From: Cohnella phaseoli
Lineage (GTDB): Bacteria; Bacillota; Bacilli; Paenibacillales; Paenibacillaceae
DNA length: 64,000 bases
Reading direction: 5' to 3'
Assembly (NCBI RefSeq): GCF_003386235.1
Contig: NZ_QRDZ01000026.1
Location: 1-64,000 of the forward strand
Part shown: positions 1-7,975 of the stretch, one piece after another
Numbering within the stretch: the stretch's first letter is position 1
Layout of the letters: the number at the start of each line of letters is the position of its first letter
Notes under the pieces: model-generated
Database searches by the model: none
Told to the model about the DNA's origin: nothing
What the model saw: only the letters and a program-made list of their open reading frames with translations
Translations under genes and position numbers: made by a program

Positions 1-666
1 CTTGCCCCATCTTTGGCCGACCGGTTCGCAATTCGGGTAGCCCCGTTTCACTACGGCCTGGTACTTCTCCTCAAGCCCTTCAGACTCTGCCTCGCGGCAG
101 ACGCCCTGCCCTCCGGCAAAAAAAATTTGTCGGCCCCCGAGACGTTACTCCCGGGTTTGGATATGAGTCCCCTAGTCCGAAACTCAGCGGGACTTTAACC
201 CACCTGATGATCGTGCTGCCACGCACGCACTATGTGCCCCTCGGACTCCCTTCCTGCGGATGGCTCACTTCACCCCTTTGGCTTATAGAGCATCCGGTTA
301 CGAAAAAAAAAAAAAAACTTCGTGCAGGGGAGGGTCTCCCCAGTTCACTTCATCTTCTTTCATGCCATGCCGATCCCTTTACGCCGGAGGATTCTTCGCT
401 GCCGCTCCAAGATCCAAGCAGCTTCCGTGGCTTTCGTCCATATCGACAGAACTCAGCTTCCTCTTGTAAGGCCTTTTTGACGACGCGGCAGGATTCACTT
501 CATGTTACGGCCTGGCATGTCGCTCGCCCTGTCTCTGACAGGTACTTTCGTCGATACGCTTTTACGCACGGATTTCGCCGTACGCAAGTATCCTAGCTAC
601 ACGGGGACTTGGCTCCTCCCGCGACCGGATTTTCACCGGCTAGAAGATGCGTGCTTATCTGGGCAC
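1..666 (-). mobile_element. Group II intron, 5' part (runs off left edge)
   Basis: On the minus strand a structured, non-coding stretch begins at 666 with GTGCCCAGATAAG, which resembles group II intron 5' ends (GUGYG, GCCCAGATA). It continues with segments typical of domain I of Firmicute group II introns, such as the GTCCGAGGGGC block near 230-245 and the GACCCTCCCCTGCACGAAG block near 320-338. No gene fits either strand here. The intron-encoded reverse transcriptase would lie left of the window; a minus-strand frame is open at the very edge but its start cannot be fixed. The element sits 17 nt beyond the terminator stem of the MurNAc operon, in the same orientation as that operon, which recalls the terminator-targeting habit of class C introns. 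The class is not decided. Recognition is from memory of related introns, not from an alignment. Confidence 0.72.
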
Positions 667-672
667 GCTCGA

Positions 673-716
673 TAAATAAAAAAGTGTATATACCTTCCGG
701 AGGGAGATATATACAC
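673..716 (-). terminator. Rho-independent terminator of the MurNAc operon
   Basis: A stem of GTGTATATA (684-692) pairs with TATATACAC (708-716). On the minus strand it is followed by a T-rich tract (A-rich at 673-683 on plus). It lies 46 bp after the stop of the kinase gene, and the group II intron starts 17 nt further on. Confidence 0.8.
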
Positions 717-761
717 CTTGCACCTTTATTATCGATTATCTATCACAGCAACTTGACATGC

Positions 762-1697
762 TTACGAGACAGCCCCGCGAGAGGACAACAAAGCGATTTT
801 AGCCGCGCCGTAAGCGGCATTGCGAGTGGGCTTGACGGCCTCAATCGGAAAGCCGCCTGCGGAGACCTGTTGGACAAAACGTTCGTATACGACATCGATC
901 CGGGAGAAGACGCCGCCGCTGCACACAAGGGGAATCGGCCGAACATCGAACCGAAGCTTGCCGAGCACCGTCTGCGCCATTAAGGCAAGCTCGTCCGCCG
1001 CTTCGGTCAGAATGTGCGCCGCCTTCTGGTCACCCGCCAGATAGGCCTCGTTCACGATCCGAGCCAGCGCTGCGATATGCTGCTTTCCTGCCTGACGATA
1101 GACGAAGGAGATAAACTGCTCCGGGCTCTCAATGCCGATCGCCTCCATCAGCCGAGGCAGCAGCTCTGTCGGCGGCTCGCGGCCGTCGAAGCTTCGCATG
1201 GCGGCCGCGACGGCGCGGGAGGCAATCGCGTAGCCGCTTCCCTCGTCGCCGATGAGATGGCCCCAGCCTCCGGCGCGACAGACGCGGCCGTCCCGATCTC
1301 GCCCGAACGCCAGCGATCCCGTTCCGGCAATGACAACGACGCCTTCCCGCCCTTCGCATCCGGCAGCCAGCGCATTCTCGGCATCATTGGTCACCTCAAT
1401 GATACCGCGAAGACCAAGCTCTCTGAGCATGCCTTCAATGATTGCCCGCTCATCGCTCCTGGCGGCTCCTGCCGCGCCAATGCAGAGCGCTCGGCAATTC
1501 GCCAGCGGCATCCCGGAACGGTCCGCCGCCCGGAAGAGCAGCTCTTTTAGCTCCGCTTGCACAGCTTCTTTACCGGTCGCATTGAGATTAAGAGGTCCGC
1601 CGTCCAGCTCCACGATGAAATTGCCGTCGCAGTCCATCATGTGAAGCAGACTCTTCGTTCCCCCGCCGTCGATTCCAATGACATACTCCATCGGCAT
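762..1697 (-). CDS. murK: MurNAc/GlcNAc kinase, BadF/BadG ATPase family
   Basis: This 311-residue ASKHA-fold kinase should phosphorylate MurNAc (and perhaps GlcNAc) at O-6 in the cytosol, giving the substrate for the etherase encoded just upstream. The N-terminal phosphate-binding motif DGGGTKS is at residues 10-16. The second nucleotide-binding motif, VIAGTGSLAFG, is near residue 125 and is followed by GGWGHLIGDEGSG. The length matches BadF-type sugar kinases such as clostridial MurK. The start overlaps the murQ stop (TAATG), so the two are translationally coupled. An ATG two codons downstream is an alternative start. It is the last gene of the operon. GlcNAc kinase would be the alternative name, but the murQ partner favours MurNAc. 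Confidence 0.82.
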   Translation of the reverse strand: MPMEYVIGIDGGGTKSLLHMMDCDGNFIVELDGGPLNLNATGKEAVQAELKELLFRAADRSGMPLANCRALCIGAAGAARSDERAIIEGMLRELGLRGIIEVTNDAENALAAGCEGREGVVVIAGTGSLAFGRDRDGRVCRAGGWGHLIGDEGSGYAIASRAVAAAMRSFDGREPPTELLPRLMEAIGIESPEQFISFVYRQAGKQHIAALARIVNEAYLAGDQKAAHILTEAADELALMAQTVLGKLRFDVRPIPLVCSGGVFSRIDVVYERFVQQVSAGGFPIEAVKPTRNAAYGAAKIALLSSRGAVS

Positions 1698-2614
1698 TAT
1701 TCCCGGGAAGCCGTTCGCACGACTTCGATCGCGCGCTTGACGAATCCGGAAGCTTCTCCAAGAGCCGCTCTGGCAGCCTCGCAGTCGCGCCCCGTCTCCA
1801 GCATCACGATTGCCGTTTTGACGTGATTGTCGGTTGCCTTCATGGCAAGGCTCGCCTCCTCGTAACCGGCTCCCGTCGCTTCCATGACAATTCGAAGCGA
1901 TCTTTCTCTCAGCTTTTGATTGCTCGCGTGCAGATCCATCATCAAGTTCTGATAGACTTTGCCAAGCCGAATCATCGCAGTCGTCGATATCATGTTCAGA
2001 ATCAGCTTTTGCGCGGTTGCGGCTTTCAGACGGGTCGATCCGGTCAGAATCTCGGGTCCGACTTCAACCTCGATTGCATGATCGGCGTATGAACTGACGA
2101 GCGAATCCTTATTGCAGGCTACCGAAACGGTCGTTGCGCCCGCTTGCCGCGCATATTGAAGCGCGCCCTTGGCGTATGGCGTGCGGCCGCTGGCCGTCAA
2201 ACCGACCACGACATCGTTCGCGGTCAGAACGATTCGCTTCAGATCGCTCACGGCGAGCTCCTCGTCGTCCTCCGCTCCTTCTACAGCTTTGATGAACGCG
2301 CCTTCTCCACCGGCGATTAGTCCGATCACGGTATTGAAGTCCACGCCGAAGGTCGGCGGACATTCGGAGGCGTCCAGCACGCCGATGCGCCCGCTCGTGC
2401 CCGCTCCGACATAGACGAGCCTTCCCTGCTTCTCCATAGAAGACACGATAGCCGCAATCGCCCGCTCAATAGCCGGAAGCTCCTTTTTCACCGCCAGTGC
2501 GACAGTCTGATCCTCTTCGTTCATAATTTCTATAATTTCTTTTATGCTTAACTCGCTCAGATCGCGCGTTCGCGCGTTTCTCTGTTCTGTAACGAGATGC
2601 TCTAGTCTTTCCAT
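1697..2614 (-). CDS. murQ: N-acetylmuramic acid 6-phosphate etherase
   Basis: MurQ removes the D-lactyl ether of MurNAc-6-phosphate, giving GlcNAc-6-phosphate and D-lactate in the cytoplasm. The 305 residues form a single SIS domain of the usual length. The family motif GAGTSGRIGVLDASECPPTFG-like stretch lies near residues 71-91 and contains the presumed catalytic Glu in DASEC. GLTASGRTPYAKGAL follows near residue 150. An excellent AGGAGG lies before the ATG. The gene is 21 bp behind the regulator gene and overlaps the kinase gene by one base. The identification is secure because the motif is diagnostic. Confidence 0.95.
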   Translation of the reverse strand: MERLEHLVTEQRNARTRDLSELSIKEIIEIMNEEDQTVALAVKKELPAIERAIAAIVSSMEKQGRLVYVGAGTSGRIGVLDASECPPTFGVDFNTVIGLIAGGEGAFIKAVEGAEDDEELAVSDLKRIVLTANDVVVGLTASGRTPYAKGALQYARQAGATTVSVACNKDSLVSSYADHAIEVEVGPEILTGSTRLKAATAQKLILNMISTTAMIRLGKVYQNLMMDLHASNQKLRERSLRIVMEATGAGYEEASLAMKATDNHVKTAIVMLETGRDCEAARAALGEASGFVKRAIEVVRTASRE

Positions 2615-2635
2615 AACAGTATGTCCTCCTATAAA

Positions 2636-3511
2636 TCAGTCCGTTCTCGTATTGCGCTTCGATATCGCTACGGCTTTTCTCGTTTTCTCCAGCATGTTGA
2701 CATTCTCTTCGTAATCCACCTGAGCGACGCCGACATACAAAATGTCGATGACGTTTAATTGCGTGATCCGCGAGGCCATCGCCCCGCTTCGAATGCTTTT
2801 TTCCATCGAGCTTGTAAACAGCCGGATGTCCGCAAGATCGGAAATCGGGTTGCTTCCGAACTTGGTTAGAGAGATTACGCAGGCTCCGTTTTCCTTGGCG
2901 ATGCCGAGCGAACGAATAACGTCCTCCGTCTGGCCGGAGTAGGAGATGCCGAATGCCACATCCCCTTCCTGCAGTAGGGCCGCGTAGGTCGCTTGCGTAT
3001 TAAAATCGAAGGCTGCCGTGCACCAGCGGGCAATCCGCGTCAGCTTCTGCATGAAGTCCTCCGCGATCACAGCCGACGCCCCTACTCCGAAAATGCAGAT
3101 TTTTCGCGCCTTCCCCAGCTTCTCGATCGCCTTCTCGACCTCTTCGGCAGACAGCACCGACAACGTGTCCTGAATCGACTGCATATTGTTATGGGAGATG
3201 GAGTCGATCAAGGTTGACACCATTCCGTTCAGTTGGATTTCCTGATAGGCGTCTGTTTCCATCGCCGTGCGGGACGTCTGGGCCAGATCGGCGACGATTC
3301 GCATTTTCAGCTCCTGGTAGCCTTTGAATCGGAGCGAGCGCGAAAGCCGGACGATCGTCGCTTCGCTGACGCCTGTCGTTTGCGCCAGCTTCTGAACGGA
3401 CATCTTTACGGTTAGCTCCGGATTGTCCAGAATGTATTCCGCAACGATTCTTTCCTGCGGCTTAAGCTGCGTCAACGCCGCTTTAATCGAGATAAGTGCC
3501 CCATGCATCAT
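2636..3511 (-). CDS. murR: MurR/RpiR-family transcriptional regulator
   Basis: This 291-residue regulator has an N-terminal RpiR helix-turn-helix (residues about 37-75, around VSEATIVRLSRSLRFKGYQ) and a C-terminal SIS sugar-phosphate-binding domain (about 125-255, with IFGVGASAVIAEDFMQKL and GISYSGQTEDVI). In related systems the SIS domain senses MurNAc-6-phosphate. It is encoded inside the MurNAc operon between the ABC permeases and murQ, so feedback control of its own operon is likely. A candidate palindromic operator overlaps the operon promoter at 9216-9228. Calling it MurR rather than a generic RpiR protein rests on context. Confidence 0.85.
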   Translation of the reverse strand: MMHGALISIKAALTQLKPQERIVAEYILDNPELTVKMSVQKLAQTTGVSEATIVRLSRSLRFKGYQELKMRIVADLAQTSRTAMETDAYQEIQLNGMVSTLIDSISHNNMQSIQDTLSVLSAEEVEKAIEKLGKARKICIFGVGASAVIAEDFMQKLTRIARWCTAAFDFNTQATYAALLQEGDVAFGISYSGQTEDVIRSLGIAKENGACVISLTKFGSNPISDLADIRLFTSSMEKSIRSGAMASRITQLNVIDILYVGVAQVDYEENVNMLEKTRKAVAISKRNTRTD

Positions 3512-3548
3512 AGAAACCCCACCTTAAATTGTCAGTCTGGACTAACCG

Positions 3549-4373
3549 TTATTTCACCGCTCCTGCCGTAAGACCGTCCATAAATTGGCGGGAAGCAAAG
3601 GCGAATATCAGAATCATCGGCAAGGACGATAGCGTCAGTCCCGCGAACAGGACGCTCCAGTCGGTCGTAAACTCCCCGAACAGTTGCTGCATCGCAAGCG
3701 GAATGGTCTTCTTCCCTTCTGTCTGAATAAAAATCATCGGGAAGAAAAATTCGTTCCACACTCCGATAAAGTTAATAATCGTCACGGTGCCTATGGCCGG
3801 CTTCATCAGCGGAACGAGAATTTTCATCAGCAGTCCCGCATTGGTGCATCCGTCGATCTTGGCCGCCTCCTCCAGCTCCTTAGGCAAGGTGCGGAAGAAG
3901 CCCGCCAAAATCAGTACGGCCATCGGCAATCCCGAGCCGACATGAATCAGAATGACGGACCAGGGCGAATCGACCAGGTTCAGATCCTGAATCAGCAGAA
4001 ACAGCGGAACCAGACCGAGCTTGATCGGCAGCATCATCCCGATGAGAAAATAGAAGAACAGCAAACCGTTCCATTTAAATTGAAATCTTGCAATATAGTA
4101 AGACACCATTACGCTGAACACAATGACCAGCAGCAAGCTCATAATGCTGATGTACGCGCTGTTGAACACGTATTTGGCGTAATCCAGCTCCAGGAACAGC
4201 TTCTCGTAGGAGACAAACGTCAGCTTGCTCGGCAGTTCCAGCGGCTTCGTCAAAATTTCAATATTGGGCTTGAGCGACGAAATCAGCATCAGCGCCAGCG
4301 GAAAGAGCGAAAGGAGCGCATATCCGATTGCGGCCGTGTATAACAGGCTTCGCCTCATCATTTTCATGCTCAT
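3549..4373 (-). CDS. Sugar ABC transporter permease, MalG-like
   Basis: This 274-residue inner-membrane permease has six hydrophobic segments and the cytoplasmic EAA loop EEAAKIDGCTNAGLLMKILVPL near residue 185, which contacts an ATPase. It belongs to the CUT1 carbohydrate importer family and pairs with the MalF-like permease encoded 20 bp upstream. No ATP-binding subunit is encoded in the operon, so a shared MsmX-type ATPase elsewhere is expected. From its neighbours the cargo is probably MurNAc or a MurNAc-containing saccharide. Confidence 0.9.
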   Translation of the reverse strand: MSMKMMRRSLLYTAAIGYALLSLFPLALMLISSLKPNIEILTKPLELPSKLTFVSYEKLFLELDYAKYVFNSAYISIMSLLLVIVFSVMVSYYIARFQFKWNGLLFFYFLIGMMLPIKLGLVPLFLLIQDLNLVDSPWSVILIHVGSGLPMAVLILAGFFRTLPKELEEAAKIDGCTNAGLLMKILVPLMKPAIGTVTIINFIGVWNEFFFPMIFIQTEGKKTIPLAMQQLFGEFTTDWSVLFAGLTLSSLPMILIFAFASRQFMDGLTAGAVK

Positions 4374-4393
4374 GGATTCCTTGGCTCCTTTCG

Positions 4394-5335
4394 TTAAGTC
4401 TGTTCCCGCTTATTGACATAGCGCATAAACAGAGCGGATATCGTCGCGATAATGACAAACATGACCACCGCAAGCGCGGAGCCGATTCCCAGGGAGCCTG
4501 CGTCTCCGCCACTGGTTCCGAATGCCGTACGGTAGAAGAAGACGGCCAGCAAATCTGTCGAATAATACGGCTCGCCCATAGAACCCTGCATGGCGAACAC
4601 GAGCTCGAACGCCTCGAATGACTGAATAAAGGTCATGACAATGACGATCACAAGCGGCTGGAACATCATCGGCAGCACGACGGAACGAATTAGTTTAAGA
4701 CCCGTTGCTCCGTCCAGCTTCGCCGCTTCCAGCACCTCGACGGAGATCGATTGCAATCCCGCCAGAAGAATCAACATGTAGAAGCCGATGGCAAACCAGG
4801 AGTTGATCAGCGCAATGGCCGTCAACGCCGTATCCGGATTGCCCAGCCAGGCAGTCGCCCAAGAGTCCAGCCCGACCGCGCGCAGAGTGGCATTCAGAAC
4901 GCCGATGTTCGGGTTCAGAATCAGCTTCCAGAGGAAGCCGACGACGATAATCGATAATAGACGCGGCAGGAAGTAGGCAACCTTGAAGAAAGAGACGCCT
5001 TTTATCTTTTTGTATATCACGTACGCCAAGGCGAACGCAATCGTATTCTGCACGAGCATCTCGATCATGAAGTAATACACGTTGTGCGACAAGGCATTCC
5101 AGAACATCGTGTTGTACGGCTCTTCCATAAACAGCCGCTTGTAGTTCTCGAACTGGTTAAACCCTCCCATCACCAGTCCCTTCCATTCGAACAGACTGTA
5201 AGTGAAGGCTGCCAGAATCGGATATACGATAAAAATCGTATAAATCGCGACGGCAGGAAGCGGAAACAAATGAACAAGCCATTTTTTGCGCATACCGCCG
5301 CGAATGTCCAGGCTATCGTTATTCGCCTTTCCCAT
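4394..5335 (-). CDS. Sugar ABC transporter permease, MalF-like
   Basis: This 313-residue CUT1-type permease has an N-terminal membrane segment near residues 17-40, further helices, and the EAA loop EAAKLDGATGLKLIRSVVLP near residue 215. It forms the membrane channel together with the MalG-like partner downstream. It is separated from the binding-protein gene by 120 bp that hold a strong GC-rich hairpin, a common way to make less permease than binding protein. Its substrate is inferred only from its place in the MurNAc operon. Confidence 0.9.
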   Translation of the reverse strand: MGKANNDSLDIRGGMRKKWLVHLFPLPAVAIYTIFIVYPILAAFTYSLFEWKGLVMGGFNQFENYKRLFMEEPYNTMFWNALSHNVYYFMIEMLVQNTIAFALAYVIYKKIKGVSFFKVAYFLPRLLSIIVVGFLWKLILNPNIGVLNATLRAVGLDSWATAWLGNPDTALTAIALINSWFAIGFYMLILLAGLQSISVEVLEAAKLDGATGLKLIRSVVLPMMFQPLVIVIVMTFIQSFEAFELVFAMQGSMGEPYYSTDLLAVFFYRTAFGTSGGDAGSLGIGSALAVVMFVIIATISALFMRYVNKREQT

Positions 5336-5375
5336 AGGCTTTATCCACCTCGCATTTGCATAAATCCGATAACGA

Positions 5376-5429
5376 ACGGCCGCGGTTCGCGATCTCTTTC
5401 CCGAATGATCCCGTCCAAACCGCGGCCGT
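5376..5429 (-). promoter_or_regulatory. Intercistronic hairpin between binding-protein and permease genes
   Basis: A perfect 12-bp stem, ACGGCCGCGGTT (5376-5387) with AACCGCGGCCGT (5418-5429), encloses a 30-nt loop. There is no T tract, so mRNA 3'-end protection or partial attenuation of the permease genes is more likely than termination. Confidence 0.65.
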
Positions 5430-5455
5430 CAATGTTGCGGAATTGATGATTTCGC

Positions 5456-6778
5456 TTACTTGTTGAACCAGGTATCCACGCTCTTCTGTACTTCAGCCGC
5501 AACCTGCTCCGGAGTCAGCTTGCCCAGATACATCGCTTGCAAGGAATTTTCCAATGTCGATTTTGTTGTAGGATTCCCGTTGTTCAGCGCTGTGACGGCC
5601 AAGTACGGAGTCGCATTCGTGCCGGAAAGCTGTGCGATTTCATTGACCAGCGCGTCGTTCGTAGACGTTCCCGGAATCGGAGACGGAGACTTCGTGTGAT
5701 CGAGAATCAGGTTGCCGTACGCTTCGGTCGTCATGAACTCCAACACTTTGCGGGCAGCCTCTTTGTTTTTGGCCGATTTGTTCAGAGCGAACGAGCCGTC
5801 AACCCAAGTCGATACCGAACCTTTGCCGCCGGCTTCGACCGGAGGAACCGGGAATACGCCGATTTGCAGATCCGGATTCAGTCCGAGAATGGACGCGATC
5901 TCGAAGTGGCCGTTAATGACCATGCCGGTTTGTCCGGTAGCGAACAAGGTGCGGATATCCTCCATGCCAAGTCCTTCGAAGTTGGCCGGGAAGTACGGCT
6001 GCAAGTCTTTCATCGCTTGAATCGAACGAATATATTCCGGGCTGTCCAGCTTCGCTTCGCCGGCCAGGAACTTATCGACGAACTCCGTGCCGCCGTAGAA
6101 CTGCGGACCGACTGCGCCGTGCATGAGCGACAACACCCAGCCTTCCTTGGATCCGAAGGCAAGAGGCGTAACGCTTGCCGCTTTCAGCTTCTCGGCGGTT
6201 TGAATGAATTCATCCCAGGTTTGCGGCACTTGCAGACCGTTCTTCTCGAAAATTTCCTTGTTGTACAAAATTTGCGTAGAGCTCAGCATGTAAGGTACGC
6301 CATATTGCTTGCCGTCCGAGCCCTGCGCAGCAGCAAGCTGAGCCGGCGTGAACTTGTCTAGCCCCGTCAGTCCGTCGATCGGGTCCAGATAGCCTGCATC
6401 GGCAACTGCTTTGCCGCCTGCGTAAGGGCGGAGGTGAATGATGTCGGCAGCCGTTCCCGTGTTCAAGTTCAGGTTAAGCGTCGTATTGTACTCTGTCGCC
6501 TTGACCGGCTGATAGTCGATCACAATTTCCGGAGACGTCTTGTTTAGTTCCTCTTGCAGCTTCTTGTAAAATTGCTGCTCGCTGGATTCTGCGCGCCATG
6601 ACGTTACCGTTACGGTTACCTTGTCTCCGCCGGCAGGAGCGCTCGCCGAGCCTGACGGAGCGGGAGAGGCGCTGCCGCCGCTATTGCCGCCGTTATTTTC
6701 CTTGCCTCCGCCGCAAGCGGCCAAAACCATAGACAGAATCAAAATCAGCATCGCCGTGGATTGAACTTTCATTTTCAT
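5456..6778 (-). CDS. Extracellular sugar-binding lipoprotein of ABC transporter
   Basis: This 440-residue family 1 solute-binding protein starts with a lipoprotein signal (hydrophobic core, then lipobox LAACGGG with Cys22). A low-complexity Gly/Ser/Pro linker reaches to about residue 52, and a two-lobe binding domain follows (for example LNLNTGTAADIIHLRPYAGGKA and WVDGSFALNKSAKNKEAARKVLEFM). It captures the sugar outside the membrane for the two permeases encoded downstream. AGGAGG precedes the ATG. Operon context suggests a muropeptide-derived saccharide as ligand; nothing in the sequence proves it. Confidence 0.9.
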   Translation of the reverse strand: MKMKVQSTAMLILILSMVLAACGGGKENNGGNSGGSASPAPSGSASAPAGGDKVTVTVTSWRAESSEQQFYKKLQEELNKTSPEIVIDYQPVKATEYNTTLNLNLNTGTAADIIHLRPYAGGKAVADAGYLDPIDGLTGLDKFTPAQLAAAQGSDGKQYGVPYMLSSTQILYNKEIFEKNGLQVPQTWDEFIQTAEKLKAASVTPLAFGSKEGWVLSLMHGAVGPQFYGGTEFVDKFLAGEAKLDSPEYIRSIQAMKDLQPYFPANFEGLGMEDIRTLFATGQTGMVINGHFEIASILGLNPDLQIGVFPVPPVEAGGKGSVSTWVDGSFALNKSAKNKEAARKVLEFMTTEAYGNLILDHTKSPSPIPGTSTNDALVNEIAQLSGTNATPYLAVTALNNGNPTTKSTLENSLQAMYLGKLTPEQVAAEVQKSVDTWFNK

Positions 6779-6793
6779 TCGAAAATCCTCCTG

Positions 6794-7936
6794 TCAATTC
6801 GATTGGATTGGATTAGGGTACTTCTCAGCCTGCTCGACCAGCGAGCGAACGACTGCATCATGCAACGACTGCCTGAGCCCGGTAATGTTTTGCTGTCTTC
6901 CGTAATGGACGCGATTCGTCAGAAGCACGACGGCTAACTGGCGACCGGGGTCCACATAAAGACTTGTTCCGGTAAATCCGGTATGGCCGAAGGCTCCCGA
7001 AGTCATCCAAGCTCCCGATACATCCGCAGTATCTCCCTTAAGCACCCAGCCGAGCCCTCTTCGGGACGAGTCCGCCCCGCCGGTTTGAAGCCTGATCGCT
7101 TCCTTCGCCAGCGAATCCGGCAGCAGGGAAGCTTCGCCGCTCCCGATGTTCAGCCATAGCTGCGCGTATTTGAGCAAATCTCCAGCCGTGGAGAACAGAC
7201 CGGCATGACCGCTCACGCCTCCCAAAGCACGGGCATTCTCGTCATGAACGATTCCTCGCCAGTAGCCTCCGAGCTCCTCCGACCATTCCGTGGCCGCAAT
7301 CTCATCCAGCTTGGCCGGGTCGGGACAGAATCCGGTGTTCGACATTCCCAGAGGTGCGAACAGGTAACGCTTGGCTGCTTCGTCCAGGGGCATACCATAC
7401 AAGCGAGAGGCGATCGCGCCAAGTATGATAAAGCCCAAATCGCTGTATACCGCCGTTTCCGAAGGCTTCTCTATCGAAAGCTCACTCCCGATAAAGGTCA
7501 ATATGCGTTCCAAACTCCAAGGTAAACTGTGAAAATCGTGCGTAGCCGGCAAGCCGGACGTGTGAGCAAGCAGTTGGCGAATCGTGATTCGCGCGGCTCT
7601 GTCGCTGCGAAGCTCCGGCACGTACATGGACGCTTCGTCGTCCAGACGGAGCCGCCCTTGGCCTCCCAACTGCAGGATAAGCGGCAGCGTTGCCGCAACC
7701 TTCGTCAGAGAAGCGCAATCGTAGAGCGTGTTCGGGCCGGTGGGGCGCTCCTGCAGCCCGGTTATCGCAGCTCCGGCCGCATAGCGGATCAGATTGCCCC
7801 GATAATAAATGGCGATGGATGCGCCGGGGATAAGTCTCTCTCTAATCGCCTCGACAATCGGTCTCCTGATTCCAGCGCCCGCTTCCTCGGATAGCGTCCA
7901 GCCGGAGCCTGCTTCCACAGACCAGTACTCGTTCAT
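6794..7936 (-). CDS. Serine hydrolase, beta-lactamase/AmpC family (AmiE-like role)
   Basis: This 380-residue protein of the penicillin-binding/beta-lactamase fold has the nucleophile motif SLTK at residues 76-79, the YSD motif at 164-166 (in place of Y-x-N) and an HTG motif near residue 319. In Bacillus subtilis a protein of this superfamily (AmiE/YbbE) lies in the matching MurNAc cluster and removes peptides from MurNAc, so a MurNAc-L-Ala amidase or peptide-trimming role is plausible. No signal peptide is visible, unlike secreted AmiE, so it probably works in the cytoplasm. The genes before and after are 39 and 15 bp away. A generic esterase is the alternative. Confidence 0.8.
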   Translation of the reverse strand: MNEYWSVEAGSGWTLSEEAGAGIRRPIVEAIRERLIPGASIAIYYRGNLIRYAAGAAITGLQERPTGPNTLYDCASLTKVAATLPLILQLGGQGRLRLDDEASMYVPELRSDRAARITIRQLLAHTSGLPATHDFHSLPWSLERILTFIGSELSIEKPSETAVYSDLGFIILGAIASRLYGMPLDEAAKRYLFAPLGMSNTGFCPDPAKLDEIAATEWSEELGGYWRGIVHDENARALGGVSGHAGLFSTAGDLLKYAQLWLNIGSGEASLLPDSLAKEAIRLQTGGADSSRRGLGWVLKGDTADVSGAWMTSGAFGHTGFTGTSLYVDPGRQLAVVLLTNRVHYGRQQNITGLRQSLHDAVVRSLVEQAEKYPNPIQSN

Positions 7937-7975
7937 GTCCGGCAGCTCCTCTCCGTCGCAAGCCTCTGCTCAAGC

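Noticed and set aside
1-666. Fragment of 23S rRNA
   Set aside because: The structured non-coding look suggested rRNA, but the segments match group II intron domain I patterns and not rRNA conserved blocks I know.
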